Origin: RDXT01 sp033765305
GTDB lineage: Bacteria > Bacteroidota > Bacteroidia > J057
Direction: 5' to 3'
Assembly (NCBI GenBank): GCA_033765305.1
Contig: JANRID010000007.1
Coordinates: 83,141 to 147,140, forward strand
Length of the DNA stretch: 64,000 nt
The translations under genes and the position numbers were made by a program. Positions 33,257 through 42,119 of this stretch are shown here, piece after piece; the first letter of the stretch is position 1, and every line of letters starts with the position of its first letter. Under the pieces are notes generated by a model. That model had not been told where the DNA came from and ran no database searches. It was given only the letters and a program-made list of their open reading frames with translations.

Positions 33257-34441
33257 TCAGATCCGCACAAAAATCTTGCGCCGGTAGAGGATATACACCA
33301 GCCCGAAGATCAGCGTGGTGTACAGAAACGCCCAGAGCATGGAGGCGAACCTGGCCGACAGGCCGAGGCCCGTCAGGCCGTTCATGAAGACCGCATTGAA
33401 GCCGCCCGTGCTTTCGGGGATGAACAGCAGACTGATCAGCACGCCTGCCAGCACATACGCTACGATGGCGTTGGTGCCGAATACCACGAAGGGCAGCGTC
33501 CAGCGGGTATAGCCCTGCACGTCCACCAGCCAGTAGATGGCAGCCAGGGTCATCATGGCAAGGCCGGAGGTGTAGAGCACGTAGCTGCTCGTCCAGAGGT
33601 TTTTGTTGATTTCGAAGAAGAAGCCCCAGAAGTTGCCGAGGGTGAAGGTGAGGAATCCGGCGGTGAAGAGCCAGGTCATTTTGCGCTCCACGGGCATCTC
33701 CATGAGGATCAGCCGGCCGGCCAGCATGCCCGAAATCCCCGTTGCAATGGCGGGCAGGGTGCTCAGGATGCCCTCCGGGTCCCAGGTGACCTCCCACATG
33801 CGGCCCGGCAGCAGCAGCCGGTCGATCCAGGCCTGCAGGTTGGTGCCCTGCTCCAGATTGGCGGCAATAAACCGGTCGCCGAGCGGAATCAGCCCGCTCA
33901 CCGGTACCGGCCCGCCGCTGCGGGTCACCTCGCCCGTGGCCAGGGCCTGGCGGATTACCTCGTCCACAGGCACCGGAATCAGCGTCATGGCCAGCCAGTA
34001 GCCCACCAGCAGGATGCCGCCGGCCCAGGCCTGCCGCTTCCAGTCGCTGTACAGAAAGAGCAGCGCGCAGGCCAGAAACACGACCGCAATCCGGTGCAGC
34101 ACGCCCGTGAAGCGGATCGCGTCGATCGAAAAGTCGAAGCCGGGAAAGATCCAGAGGAACATCCCGAGCGCGTAGATGATCAGCGAACGGGTGAAAATTT
34201 TGCGGACCATCTGGCCTTTGGGCGCGTTTTCCTGGATGCGGCGGGTATAGGCCAGCACGATGGAAACCCCCACCATAAACAGGAAGAAGGGAAATACGAA
34301 ATCGGTCGGGGTAATTCCGTGCCATTCCGCATGCAGCAGGGGGGCGTAGACGGAGGACCAGGACCCGGGATCGTTGACGATGATCATTCCTGCAATCGTC
34401 AGACCCCGGAGCACATCGAGGGAGAGGAGTCGTTTCGGCAT
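33257..34441 (-). CDS. DUF5009 / heparan-alpha-glucosaminide N-acetyltransferase-like membrane protein
   Basis: 394 residues from MPKRLLSLDVLRGLTIAGM; a long upstream in-frame extension crosses the DUF1361 gene and is rejected. The N-terminal RLLSLDVLRG, the FVFPFFLFMVGVSI segment and about ten membrane helices match the HGSNAT-like acyltransferase family, which uses acetyl-CoA in lysosomal heparan breakdown in animals. In Bacteroidota the family is linked to sugar acetylation or polysaccharide use; the substrate is unknown. It ends six bases from the convergent DinB gene. Confidence 0.88.
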   Translation of the reverse strand: MPKRLLSLDVLRGLTIAGMIIVNDPGSWSSVYAPLLHAEWHGITPTDFVFPFFLFMVGVSIVLAYTRRIQENAPKGQMVRKIFTRSLIIYALGMFLWIFPGFDFSIDAIRFTGVLHRIAVVFLACALLFLYSDWKRQAWAGGILLVGYWLAMTLIPVPVDEVIRQALATGEVTRSGGPVPVSGLIPLGDRFIAANLEQGTNLQAWIDRLLLPGRMWEVTWDPEGILSTLPAIATGISGMLAGRLILMEMPVERKMTWLFTAGFLTFTLGNFWGFFFEINKNLWTSSYVLYTSGLAMMTLAAIYWLVDVQGYTRWTLPFVVFGTNAIVAYVLAGVLISLLFIPESTGGFNAVFMNGLTGLGLSARFASMLWAFLYTTLIFGLVYILYRRKIFVRI

Positions 34442-34537
34442 AGCAGCAGCAAGTTGAGGCAGAAAATTACGAAAAGAGGAACGGTTTCCAAGCGGAAACC
34501 GGACGCGCAGGATTTTTCGCCCTTGCCCGCCGGGAAA

Positions 34538-34568
34538 TTGCGGCACCGGAGCCGGCACCGTATGTTTG
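34538..34568 (+). promoter_or_regulatory. Promoter of the DUF1361 gene
   Basis: TTG (34538-34540), 20 bases, exact TATGTTTG (34561-34568), five bases before the ATG at 34574. The box contains another in-frame ATG (34562), which can therefore be ruled out as the start. Confidence 0.75.
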
Positions 34569-34573
34569 CCCCG

Positions 34574-35239
34574 ATGCTCCGATCCCTGCTGTCCGCGGCC
34601 ATGAACCTGCCTGCCCGCCATCCCCGCCTGCTGCCGATGCTGCTTGCCACGGGGTTTGCCTGCCTTCTGTACGCAGGACGGGTGTGGATGTCCGGCTCCA
34701 CCAAATTCAGCTTTCTGCTCTGGAACCTGTTTCTGGCATGGATTCCCTGGCTGATCTCGGCGTGGCTGGTCCGGCGGCCCCGCCCGCTGCTGCTGCTCGT
34801 GCCGGCACTTGCCGCCTGGCTGCTGTTTTTCCCCAATGCACCCTACATCCTCACGGACCTTGTGCATTTCCGCAAATACAACCGCGTGCCGCAGTGGTAC
34901 GACCTGTCGCTCATCCTGGCCTTCGCCTGGGCCGGGCTGCTGGCCGGGCTGAACTCTCTGGAGCATATCCACGGCCTGCTGCGCAGCCGCTGGGGCAGCC
35001 GCCCCGCCTGGCTGGCCGCAGCCGTCCTGTTGCTCCTGGCCGCCTATGGCGTGTATCTGGGCCGCTACGGCCGGCGGAACAGCTGGGAGGTGCTTACCGA
35101 ACCCGAATCGCTGCTCGGCGAGGCCGCCGCCCCCCTGCTGGATCCGCAGACCCACCTGAGCGCGCTGGGATTTTCAGTCGTATTCGGCCTGCTGCTCTTC
35201 ACCCTCTACGCCGCATGGCACCGGCGGGAGCCAGCGTGA
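34574..35239 (+). CDS. DUF1361 membrane protein
   Basis: 221 residues from MLRSLLSAAMN; the ATG at 34562 lies inside the -7 box and is not used. About six membrane helices with the family's conserved FPNAPYILTDLVHF and WYDLSLILAFAWAG segments. DUF1361 proteins have no known function. The last 66 bases run antisense to the end of the exosortase gene (35174 onward), so the two convergent genes share coding DNA. Confidence 0.88.
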   Translation: MLRSLLSAAMNLPARHPRLLPMLLATGFACLLYAGRVWMSGSTKFSFLLWNLFLAWIPWLISAWLVRRPRPLLLLVPALAAWLLFFPNAPYILTDLVHFRKYNRVPQWYDLSLILAFAWAGLLAGLNSLEHIHGLLRSRWGSRPAWLAAAVLLLLAAYGVYLGRYGRRNSWEVLTEPESLLGEAAAPLLDPQTHLSALGFSVVFGLLLFTLYAAWHRREPA

Positions 35240-36541
35240 AAGGGCCTGCGGCAGGTCTTCGGGCCGCCGTGTCGTGATGTTGACCAGCTGAAACGGCGCT
35301 TCGCCGCGCAGGACCTCCATGCGCCACGCCCAGTTGCCGGCGGTCTGCATGCGGCCGTTGCTGTACCACCAGGCCGTGGAAAGCCGCTGCCCGTCCCGGA
35401 CCAGCTCTGCCGTATAGTAGGGCCGGCCTGGCCCGGCACTGCGCTCCTGAATACGCCGGAGCTCGTATCCCTCTGATTTCCAGCAGATCATGGGCGTATG
35501 ATCGGACACCCAGGGCGGCACCGCAGCCTTGACATAGACGAGTTCGTCCGCCGTGCTCAGCTTGGCGATCCCGCCGGGCAGCTGCTCCTGCCGGTACTCC
35601 GCTGCGGGATAGGCCCGGAGGTCCGGCTGCGGGGCAGGCGGCGGCTGCCAGGCGCCCGTAAGCCCGAATGCGCAGCAGCAGGCGGTCAGCAGCCAGGCAC
35701 CGCCGGCAGACGCTTTCGCTACGGGCCGGGGCGCCGCAGGCGCCTTGCGCCGGGCGCTCCAGTACAGCAGCGCGCCGAGCGGCCCCAGGCCGTACATCAG
35801 CAGATACAGCATGCCCACCGCCCCGTGTGCGGGCGCTTCCGGCGGCAGCCGGAACAGCACCAGCGTCACGATCCGGGCCAGATTGGCCGCCAGCAGGCAG
35901 AGCAACGCGCCCGACAGCAGCAGCGCAGCCTGCGGCAGCGCATACGGGCGGCCCCGCCGCTCCCCGGCCATGGCGATCAGCGCCAGCCCCAGGACCAGCC
36001 CGGTGGTGACATTGTTGAAGCCTGCGCAGGACAGATCTACCGAAAATGCTTCGCCGTCCACCAGGAAGGTATTGCCCTGCACCTCCACCGGCAGCCCGCC
36101 AGCCCGGAGCACCGCTCCCGCATAGGCGCTGAAGCGCATCCGCAGCGGGAACGTGCTCACGTCGATCAGCAGGTCCGGCACCGGAGAAAGCAGCACCATC
36201 CACCCCAGCGGCAGCCAGCTGCTGCGGCCGAAGAGATGCGCGCTCCAGAGCCAGAGCGCCGAGCAGGCCCCCAGGAAGAAAAACACCCGCATGTGCAGCA
36301 GCAGAAACAGCCCCCAGGCTGCCAGACCGATCAGCAGCGGCCAGAGCGGGCGGACCCCGCCCGGCACCGGTTTCCAGACCAGCGGCAGAATCAGCAGGCA
36401 CAGCCAGAGCCGCAGATTCCCGTAGATATAGGCATGCAGGGCCGGCCAGGCCGAAACGGCCAGCAGCGCCAGGCCGGCTGCCGCCGGCCCGTAGCTCCGC
36501 AGCCAGGGGCTCCGGAGCACCGGGAGCGCCCAGCCGGTCAT
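35174..36541 (-). CDS. Exosortase with fused C-terminal soluble domain (XrtN-like)
   Basis: 455 residues from MTGWALPVLRSP; the start overlaps the stop of the upstream VIT gene as ATGA. Eight or so membrane helices carry the exosortase catalytic residues: C172 in SCAGFNN, R223 in NLARIVTL and H239 in PAHGAVG. After the last helix (~300-315) comes a ~140-residue exported domain (WVSDHTPMICWKSEGYE, STAWWYSNG) resembling the EpsI-like region of some exosortases. These transpeptidases cut PEP-CTERM-like tails. Assignment to XrtN rests on the VIT partner and is from memory; XrtK is the alternative. Confidence 0.85.
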   Translation of the reverse strand: MTGWALPVLRSPWLRSYGPAAAGLALLAVSAWPALHAYIYGNLRLWLCLLILPLVWKPVPGGVRPLWPLLIGLAAWGLFLLLHMRVFFFLGACSALWLWSAHLFGRSSWLPLGWMVLLSPVPDLLIDVSTFPLRMRFSAYAGAVLRAGGLPVEVQGNTFLVDGEAFSVDLSCAGFNNVTTGLVLGLALIAMAGERRGRPYALPQAALLLSGALLCLLAANLARIVTLVLFRLPPEAPAHGAVGMLYLLMYGLGPLGALLYWSARRKAPAAPRPVAKASAGGAWLLTACCCAFGLTGAWQPPPAPQPDLRAYPAAEYRQEQLPGGIAKLSTADELVYVKAAVPPWVSDHTPMICWKSEGYELRRIQERSAGPGRPYYTAELVRDGQRLSTAWWYSNGRMQTAGNWAWRMEVLRGEAPFQLVNITTRRPEDLPQALSRWLPPVPCGVEGEEQQAEYD

Positions 36542-39030
36542 GCGAACCGGCGTTTGAGATAGTAGCCCGCCACCAGCAGGGCTGTGAGCAGGATCAGCGC
36601 CCATTCATGGGGCTCCGGCACCGCGCCTTCATTGCTCCACGAGGCATTGCCCAGGGTGTCCTGGTTTTCGCCGATGCCGAAGCGCTCGTAGTCGGCCTGA
36701 GATTCCAGCACCACCAGGCTGGAGACCGGCGACACGATGTAGGCGGATTCGGCTTCGCGAATCCATTGCTCTTCCAGCCGCTCCCGGTCGAAGTACTGCC
36801 GCCCGATGAGCTGCATGAGGTGGCCGTAGGACCAGAGCCGGGCCAGATGATCCGGGGCGGAGCCGCCTGCGGCGGAATCCGGCTGCCGGTCCAGCAGGAT
36901 GCCGGCATCGGCCAGCGCGATCTGGCCGGGCGCAAGCTGCGGCTCCGGAAATACGCCGGCGGCCAGCCAGCGGCCCAGCTGCTCCGCATCTGCCTCCGCG
37001 TAGCGGATGGCTCCGGTCTCGCGCAGGGTGCGCAGCAGCGCGTGATCGCCCGGATTCAGATTCACCCAATGCAGCTGCCCCCCGCCGAGCAGGAAGGGCT
37101 CCAGCGCCTGCACAAACGGCGTATGCTCCAGGTCGCTGAGCAGCGGCGTCTGCAGCGCCGTCTTGGAAATCACCAGCGCCGCCTGCGGCGCAGGAATCTC
37201 ATGAAGCGGCAGCACGCTGAAATTCAGCGCAGAAAGCTGATCATAGCTGCTGCGCAGCTGCTCCTCCTGCAGCACGCGGACCGGATGCGGCATACATACG
37301 TACACCTCGCGGTCCTTCACCAGTTCCCAGACGCGCCGGGTTTCCGGCCAGGTCCAGGAGCGGTTGAGGTCCAGCACCACGCGCCCGGGCCGGAAGGGCT
37401 GCTCCTGCACCTCCAGGGGCCGGGCCTGGTAGCGGTAGCCGCCGAAGGAAAAAGTTTCCGAAGCGGGTGCCTCCGCCGGGAAGCGCAGCGTCCAGTCCGG
37501 ATTGTACAGGCCGCTGTAGGTAAGCATTCCATCTTCCCGGCGCCAGTTGACCGGTGCCTGCACCGCATCCGGCGCGGCAGTCTGCACCCGGATGCGGGCC
37601 GGCGTCGCATACAGGCTGGGCCCTTCGAGCCACACGGGCTCCAGCAGCAGCTCCCCGTCCCGGAGAGCCATCGGCACTGTGACCCCGATCCTGAACTTGC
37701 GCTTTTCTTCCGGCGTGCAGGGAAATACCGTCACCGTCAGACGGTTGCCTTCCTGCCAGTGCAGCAGCGCCGGGTCCCGGCGCTCGATCCCGACGATGGC
37801 TTCGTAGGCGCTGTCGGCCTTCGAGCGGGTGGTGAGGCGCGAGCGCGACTCCTCCCCGTTGATCCACAGCGACAGCGATGTCGCGGTGCCGCCCTGCGGC
37901 AGGTGGAAGGTGTACACCGCCTCCTGCTCGCCCGAATGCTGCTCTGCCGTATGCTCGATCTCGATGAGCTGCTCCACATAGGCCATGCGGTACGCCGGCC
38001 AGGCCTGGATCTGCGTCTCCACGGAGGCCGTCCGCAGCTGGTCGCCGCTCCAGAGGCGGCGGTGCGTCATGTGCCGCGCATCGTAGCGGCTCTCGAACAG
38101 GCGGAGCATGGTCTCCGGATCCGTATCCAGCTGGCCGAAGAGCGCAACCGCACACACCGCCAGCGGCTCATGCACCTCGAATTCGCGGGCGACGAGGCTC
38201 CCGAACAGATCCAGGTTCCAGAAGCCTTCCTGCTGGCGCACGCCGCTCAGCAGCACATATTCCGTAAACGCGCCGTCCGGGATGCGCTGGCTCAGGTGCA
38301 CCCACTCGGGCAGCAGCGGCTCCGCCTGGGCCTGAAAGTCCGTGTGCGCCGCGCGGATATCGCCCTGAATCTGCCCCCAATGCGCCGTAAAGGCTGCCAG
38401 CAGCATCATCGGCACCAGCACGCCGGCCCAGAACAGGCGCCGCCCCGGCCGGTCGTCGCCCATCCGGCGCAGGAGCAGGAGGTATTCGATCAGAAACCAG
38501 ACCGGCACCGTCGCATGCAGCGAAAGCCCCAGGGCAATCGAAGCCGGGATGGCAATGAGAATCAGCGGCCCCAGATAGATGGTCATGTACAGGGCCAGCA
38601 CGGCGCTTGCGCCTGCCGCCGTGTACACCGTGTAGCGCAGCCACTCGGGCAGCGAGGCCCGGAACGGCATGATCAGCAGCACGGCATGCATGCCGATCAC
38701 GTACCCCTTCAGCCAGGGCGCATAGGGCGCAAATACCCGGATCTCGCTCATATTCAGCAGGTGCGCGCTGAGGGAAAAGGCCGTCAGCGCCAGCGCGTAG
38801 TTCAGTTCGTGGCCCGCCGCGAACCGCCGCCAGCCGTGCTTCCGGAGGTGAATGCCCAGGATCAGGATGAAATACACCGCCGAAATGATGAACGCGGCCA
38901 TGAACGGCCCCATTTCATGCACCATTTCCTGTTCGGTCAGGAAGGACGCGCCGAGGAACAGTCCCAGGTTCAGCAGGACTGCCAGCACTCCGCCGAGCGT
39001 TCCTGAATCGATGTGCTGCCGCATAGCCAT
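36538..39030 (-). CDS. VIT-domain membrane protein with PEP-CTERM-like tail (exosortase partner)
   Basis: 830 residues (or 828 from a second Met). Residues ~1-225 hold about seven membrane helices; a VIT (vault/inter-alpha-trypsin) domain lies near 345-460 (YTFHLPQGGTATSLSLWI, SKADSAYEAIVG); the rest is beta-rich without a clear VWA motif. The tail (804-830) is tripartite: VPEPHEW, a hydrophobic segment, then KRR, which is the exosortase recognition pattern. It fits the XrtN-system VIT family (or an MSEP-CTERM-like protein). It is translationally coupled to the exosortase and is its obvious substrate. Confidence 0.85.
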   Translation of the reverse strand: MAMRQHIDSGTLGGVLAVLLNLGLFLGASFLTEQEMVHEMGPFMAAFIISAVYFILILGIHLRKHGWRRFAAGHELNYALALTAFSLSAHLLNMSEIRVFAPYAPWLKGYVIGMHAVLLIMPFRASLPEWLRYTVYTAAGASAVLALYMTIYLGPLILIAIPASIALGLSLHATVPVWFLIEYLLLLRRMGDDRPGRRLFWAGVLVPMMLLAAFTAHWGQIQGDIRAAHTDFQAQAEPLLPEWVHLSQRIPDGAFTEYVLLSGVRQQEGFWNLDLFGSLVAREFEVHEPLAVCAVALFGQLDTDPETMLRLFESRYDARHMTHRRLWSGDQLRTASVETQIQAWPAYRMAYVEQLIEIEHTAEQHSGEQEAVYTFHLPQGGTATSLSLWINGEESRSRLTTRSKADSAYEAIVGIERRDPALLHWQEGNRLTVTVFPCTPEEKRKFRIGVTVPMALRDGELLLEPVWLEGPSLYATPARIRVQTAAPDAVQAPVNWRREDGMLTYSGLYNPDWTLRFPAEAPASETFSFGGYRYQARPLEVQEQPFRPGRVVLDLNRSWTWPETRRVWELVKDREVYVCMPHPVRVLQEEQLRSSYDQLSALNFSVLPLHEIPAPQAALVISKTALQTPLLSDLEHTPFVQALEPFLLGGGQLHWVNLNPGDHALLRTLRETGAIRYAEADAEQLGRWLAAGVFPEPQLAPGQIALADAGILLDRQPDSAAGGSAPDHLARLWSYGHLMQLIGRQYFDRERLEEQWIREAESAYIVSPVSSLVVLESQADYERFGIGENQDTLGNASWSNEGAVPEPHEWALILLTALLVAGYYLKRRFA

Positions 39031-39041
39031 GATGTTTGATG

Positions 39042-39071
39042 CAAATTTATCAAAGAACTTTTAATTTCAAA
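39042..39071 (-). promoter_or_regulatory. Promoter of the VIT-exosortase operon
   Basis: On the minus strand TTTG (39071-39068), 18 bases, exact TAAATTTG (39049-39042), 11 bases before the first ATG. Confidence 0.7.
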
Positions 39072-39099
39072 GTAAAATTTTAACTCGCCCGCGATGCAC

Positions 39100-39132
39100 A
39101 GCGCCCCGCCGGAACGGGTCCGGCGGGGCGCT
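39100..39132 (-). terminator. Hairpin after the RND adaptor gene
   Basis: A 13-bp perfect stem (39100-39112 with 39120-39132) and a 7-base loop, 21 bases past the adaptor stop. No T-run follows directly; it may act with Rho or protect the mRNA end. Confidence 0.5.
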
Positions 39133-39153
39133 CAGGCCTGCGGCTGCGGCTCC

Positions 39154-40482
39154 TTACTGCGGCTTGGGGCCGCCGGCAGGCTGGGGATTGTTCTGCACCT
39201 TGACCGCGAGGCCATTCTTGAGCGTACGGGAAAGCACCGTGAAGGGCCCGGTCACGACTTCGTCGCCCGGCTGGAGGCCTTCCTGGATGTGGATGTACGC
39301 ATCGTCGCGGATGCCCGTGACGACTTTGACCTTGGACACCTGGCCGTTTCCGTCGAGCTTGAACACCACCTCTTCGCCGCCTGCGTTGGGATTGGCATCG
39401 GGGCTGGCCGGGGCGGCCTTCGCGGTGCTGTCGCCGTCTTTGGGACGGAGGGTGACGGCCTGGATGGGAATGCTGAGGGCCTGCGGCTCCTGCTTGGTAT
39501 AGATTTCCACCAGGGCGGTCATGCCGGGGCGGAAGGGGCTTTCGCCGGCTTTGGCCGAGGGTTCCTGCGCGTACGAGCGCGGATCGATGCGGACCTTGAC
39601 CTCGAAGTTTGTCACCTGATCGGAGCTTTGCAGGCCGGCGGCCACCTTGGCGGAATAGGCGATCTCCGCGACCTGGCCGTAGAAGAGCTTGCCGGCGTAG
39701 GCATCCACCTCCACGCGGGCAGAATCGCCGATGCTGACATTGACGATGTCGTTTTCATTGATTTCCACCACTACTTCCATGCTGCCGAGGTCGGCGATCT
39801 TGAGGATCTCGGTGCCGGCCATCTGCATGGTTCCCACGACGCGCTGGCCGAGTTCGACGCTGAGCTTGGTGAGGGTGCCGTCCATGGAGGCGTAGATATT
39901 GGTGCGGTCGAGGTTCTGGCGGGACTGCTTGCGGGTAGCCTCGGCGCTTTTGACCTGATAGAAGGCCGAGCGCACGTTGTATTTCGAGGCTTCCAGGTTG
40001 GAGCGGGAGACTGCGAATCTCAGCTGGGCATTTTCCAGCTCTGCCTGCGAAACCACCTGATCCTTAAAGAGCTTCTGGGTGCGGGCCAGGCTTACGGAAT
40101 CCTGGAGATAATTCGATTCGGCCTGGGCCTCGGAGGCCTGGGCCTGCAGGTAGGCAGCCTGGGTGCGGTTGAGCGAGGCCTCGGCCTGTTCGAGCTGGGC
40201 GCGGTAGTCGTCGGGGCGGATGGTGAGGAGCAGGTCGCCTTTTTTCACCTTCTGGCCCTCCCGGACCGCAATAAACACCACCTCGCCGGACACGTCGGGC
40301 GCCACCGGCACTTCGACGGTAGGCTGAATGGTGCCGGACTCCGTCACGCGGGCGAAGATGCTGCGCACTTCGGCTTTGCCGGTCTGGACTTCGATTTCAG
40401 GTTTTTTGCAAGCATTCAGGCCCAGGCCTGCCAGCAGAAGTATACTGAACAGGCGGCGGTAATGGGCAGAGTTTCCGGACAT
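39154..40482 (-). CDS. RND efflux periplasmic adaptor (membrane fusion) lipoprotein
   Basis: 442 residues from MSGNSAHYRRLF; signal with lipobox LGLNAC. HlyD/AcrA-type architecture: barrel-sandwich halves (GEVVFIAVREGQKVKKGDLL and GTLTKLSVELGQRVVG), a long alpha hairpin between them (~105-200), then a beta barrel and membrane-proximal domain. It follows tolC. No RND pump or ABC permease is in the window; in Bacteroidota this adaptor type often works with MacB-like permeases encoded further along. Confidence 0.9.
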   Translation of the reverse strand: MSGNSAHYRRLFSILLLAGLGLNACKKPEIEVQTGKAEVRSIFARVTESGTIQPTVEVPVAPDVSGEVVFIAVREGQKVKKGDLLLTIRPDDYRAQLEQAEASLNRTQAAYLQAQASEAQAESNYLQDSVSLARTQKLFKDQVVSQAELENAQLRFAVSRSNLEASKYNVRSAFYQVKSAEATRKQSRQNLDRTNIYASMDGTLTKLSVELGQRVVGTMQMAGTEILKIADLGSMEVVVEINENDIVNVSIGDSARVEVDAYAGKLFYGQVAEIAYSAKVAAGLQSSDQVTNFEVKVRIDPRSYAQEPSAKAGESPFRPGMTALVEIYTKQEPQALSIPIQAVTLRPKDGDSTAKAAPASPDANPNAGGEEVVFKLDGNGQVSKVKVVTGIRDDAYIHIQEGLQPGDEVVTGPFTVLSRTLKNGLAVKVQNNPQPAGGPKPQ

Positions 40483-40538
40483 ATCAGACAGTTGGAGTTG
40501 CGGGGGACGAAGGTAATACAATTTTCGAGCAGCGCCTC

Positions 40539-40550
40539 TGACAGAAGTCA
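40539..40550. other. Inverted repeat TGAC-N4-GTCA
   Basis: TGACAGAAGTCA lies in the 80-base gap between tolC and the adaptor gene. Its complement also occurs as the core of the repeat at 51838. It may be a small hairpin or an operator. Confidence 0.25.
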
Positions 40551-40562
40551 GCGGCGGGCGGG

Positions 40563-42011
40563 TCAGAATCCGATGGGTTTTCCCTGGTAGAAATCCAGCA
40601 CTTTGAGGCGGAAGATGTAGGTGTACTTCGCGCGGACGAGGTCGAAGCGGGCGCGGTTGAGGTTGTTTTTCGCCACGAGGTAATCGAGCGAATTGACGAG
40701 CCCCACATTGAACTGCCGGTCGATGTTCTGGAAGTTCAGGGTCGCGGCTTCGGTCTGGCGCCTGGTGGCGAGGTAGCTGCTGTAGGCGCCGCGGGCATCC
40801 ACGTAGGCCTGCTGAATGGTCTGCTTCAGGTTCTGGCGCTGGATTTCGGCTGCGTACACTGCGTTCTGCTGCCCGATCTGCGCAAGTTCGAGGCTGGTTT
40901 TAGCCTGGCGTCGGTTGTAGATCGGCACATTGAGCCGCAGCGAGAGGGAGGCGCTGATGTTTTCGCCGATCTGCTCGAAGTAGCTGATGGGCGCAGTAAC
41001 GGGAATGAGCTGGGGAATTTCGAGGGTTGCGGGCTGGTCGTTGATCTGGACCGGGATGGGATTGCCGGGCAGCTCGGTGAACTCGCCCGTCTGGCCCCGG
41101 CGGCCGGAAGAGTAGCCGCTTCCTACCCCGGCCCCGAAGGAGAGGGTAGGATAATAGGCCCCTTTGGCCAGCTGCACATCCACCTCCGCAGCCTGCACGC
41201 TCAGGTCGGCGCTGCGGATAAAGGGCTGGGTATTTTCGGCCGACTTATACATGTCTGCGAGGGGCGAGGCCATAAATTCGCCTTCAGGATCCGGGAGGTC
41301 CACCCGCTCGATGGTAAAGGGCTCGGAGATATCCAGATTGAGCAGCTGCTGGAGGCTGAGGTAGGCCATTTCCAGCTGATTCTGCGCGGTGACCACATTA
41401 AGCTCCTCGGTCGAGATCTGGGCATCCACCTGGAGGAGGTCGGCGGGAGCGGCGGAGCCGGCTTCGACGAGCTTGCGGGTGCGCTCGCGCTGCTCTTTGG
41501 TAGAGGCCACCTGAAGGCGGGCGCTTTCGAGCAGCTCGGCATTCTGGAGGATCTGGAGGTAGGCCAGGGCGATGTTGAGCGCGAGGTCGTTTTCCTGCTG
41601 GTCGAGATCGGCGCGGGAGACGGCCAGGCCGAGTTCGTTGCGGCGGATGGTGTTGGTGATGCGTCCGCCGGCATAGAGGTCCACCCCGGTGCTGAGGTTC
41701 ACATCCGAAGTCAGGACGCTCTGCTGCTTGAGGGTGTTGGTGAAGGGGTCCACGAAGAAGCCGGAGCGGGAGAAGGCCGAAGCGCCGCCGTTGAGGTTGG
41801 GGAGGCGCCCGTCGCGGGCCTGTTCGAGGTTGGACTGGGCGGAGCTCATCCGCAGTTCGGCCTGTTTGAGGGCGAGGTTGCTGGTGCGGGCATGCTCCAG
41901 GCAGCGCTGCAGCGACCATACCGGGCCTGCGGCAGGCTGCGAGCGGGCGATCCCCGCCGCGAGCATCCAGCAGGATGCCCAGAGTACACGAAGGAGGGTC
42001 TTTCGATTCAT
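40563..42011 (-). CDS. TolC-family outer-membrane efflux protein
   Basis: 482 residues with a signal peptide ending near ARSQ. Two repeats of long helical hairpins are visible, each with the family pattern (SLQRCLEHARTSNLALKQAELRM; RRQAKTSLELAQIGQQNAVY), separated by short beta strands. It forms the outer-membrane channel for the adaptor encoded 80 bases downstream and an inner-membrane pump outside the window. Confidence 0.93.
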   Translation of the reverse strand: MNRKTLLRVLWASCWMLAAGIARSQPAAGPVWSLQRCLEHARTSNLALKQAELRMSSAQSNLEQARDGRLPNLNGGASAFSRSGFFVDPFTNTLKQQSVLTSDVNLSTGVDLYAGGRITNTIRRNELGLAVSRADLDQQENDLALNIALAYLQILQNAELLESARLQVASTKEQRERTRKLVEAGSAAPADLLQVDAQISTEELNVVTAQNQLEMAYLSLQQLLNLDISEPFTIERVDLPDPEGEFMASPLADMYKSAENTQPFIRSADLSVQAAEVDVQLAKGAYYPTLSFGAGVGSGYSSGRRGQTGEFTELPGNPIPVQINDQPATLEIPQLIPVTAPISYFEQIGENISASLSLRLNVPIYNRRQAKTSLELAQIGQQNAVYAAEIQRQNLKQTIQQAYVDARGAYSSYLATRRQTEAATLNFQNIDRQFNVGLVNSLDYLVAKNNLNRARFDLVRAKYTYIFRLKVLDFYQGKPIGF

Positions 42012-42119
42012 AGGGGTATGGGAAATGCCGGGCTTACCGGCTGCAAATTTGTACGGCTGGGAAGGGATAAGGTGAGGCAGCAGCCGGAATTTCCGGCAAA
42101 TTGCCCAAAATAATCGGCA

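Noticed and set aside
33257..35155. Long reading of the acyltransferase gene starting at 35155
   Set aside because: The first 238 residues would run antisense through the DUF1361 gene; the family starts at MPKRLLSLDVLRG (34441).
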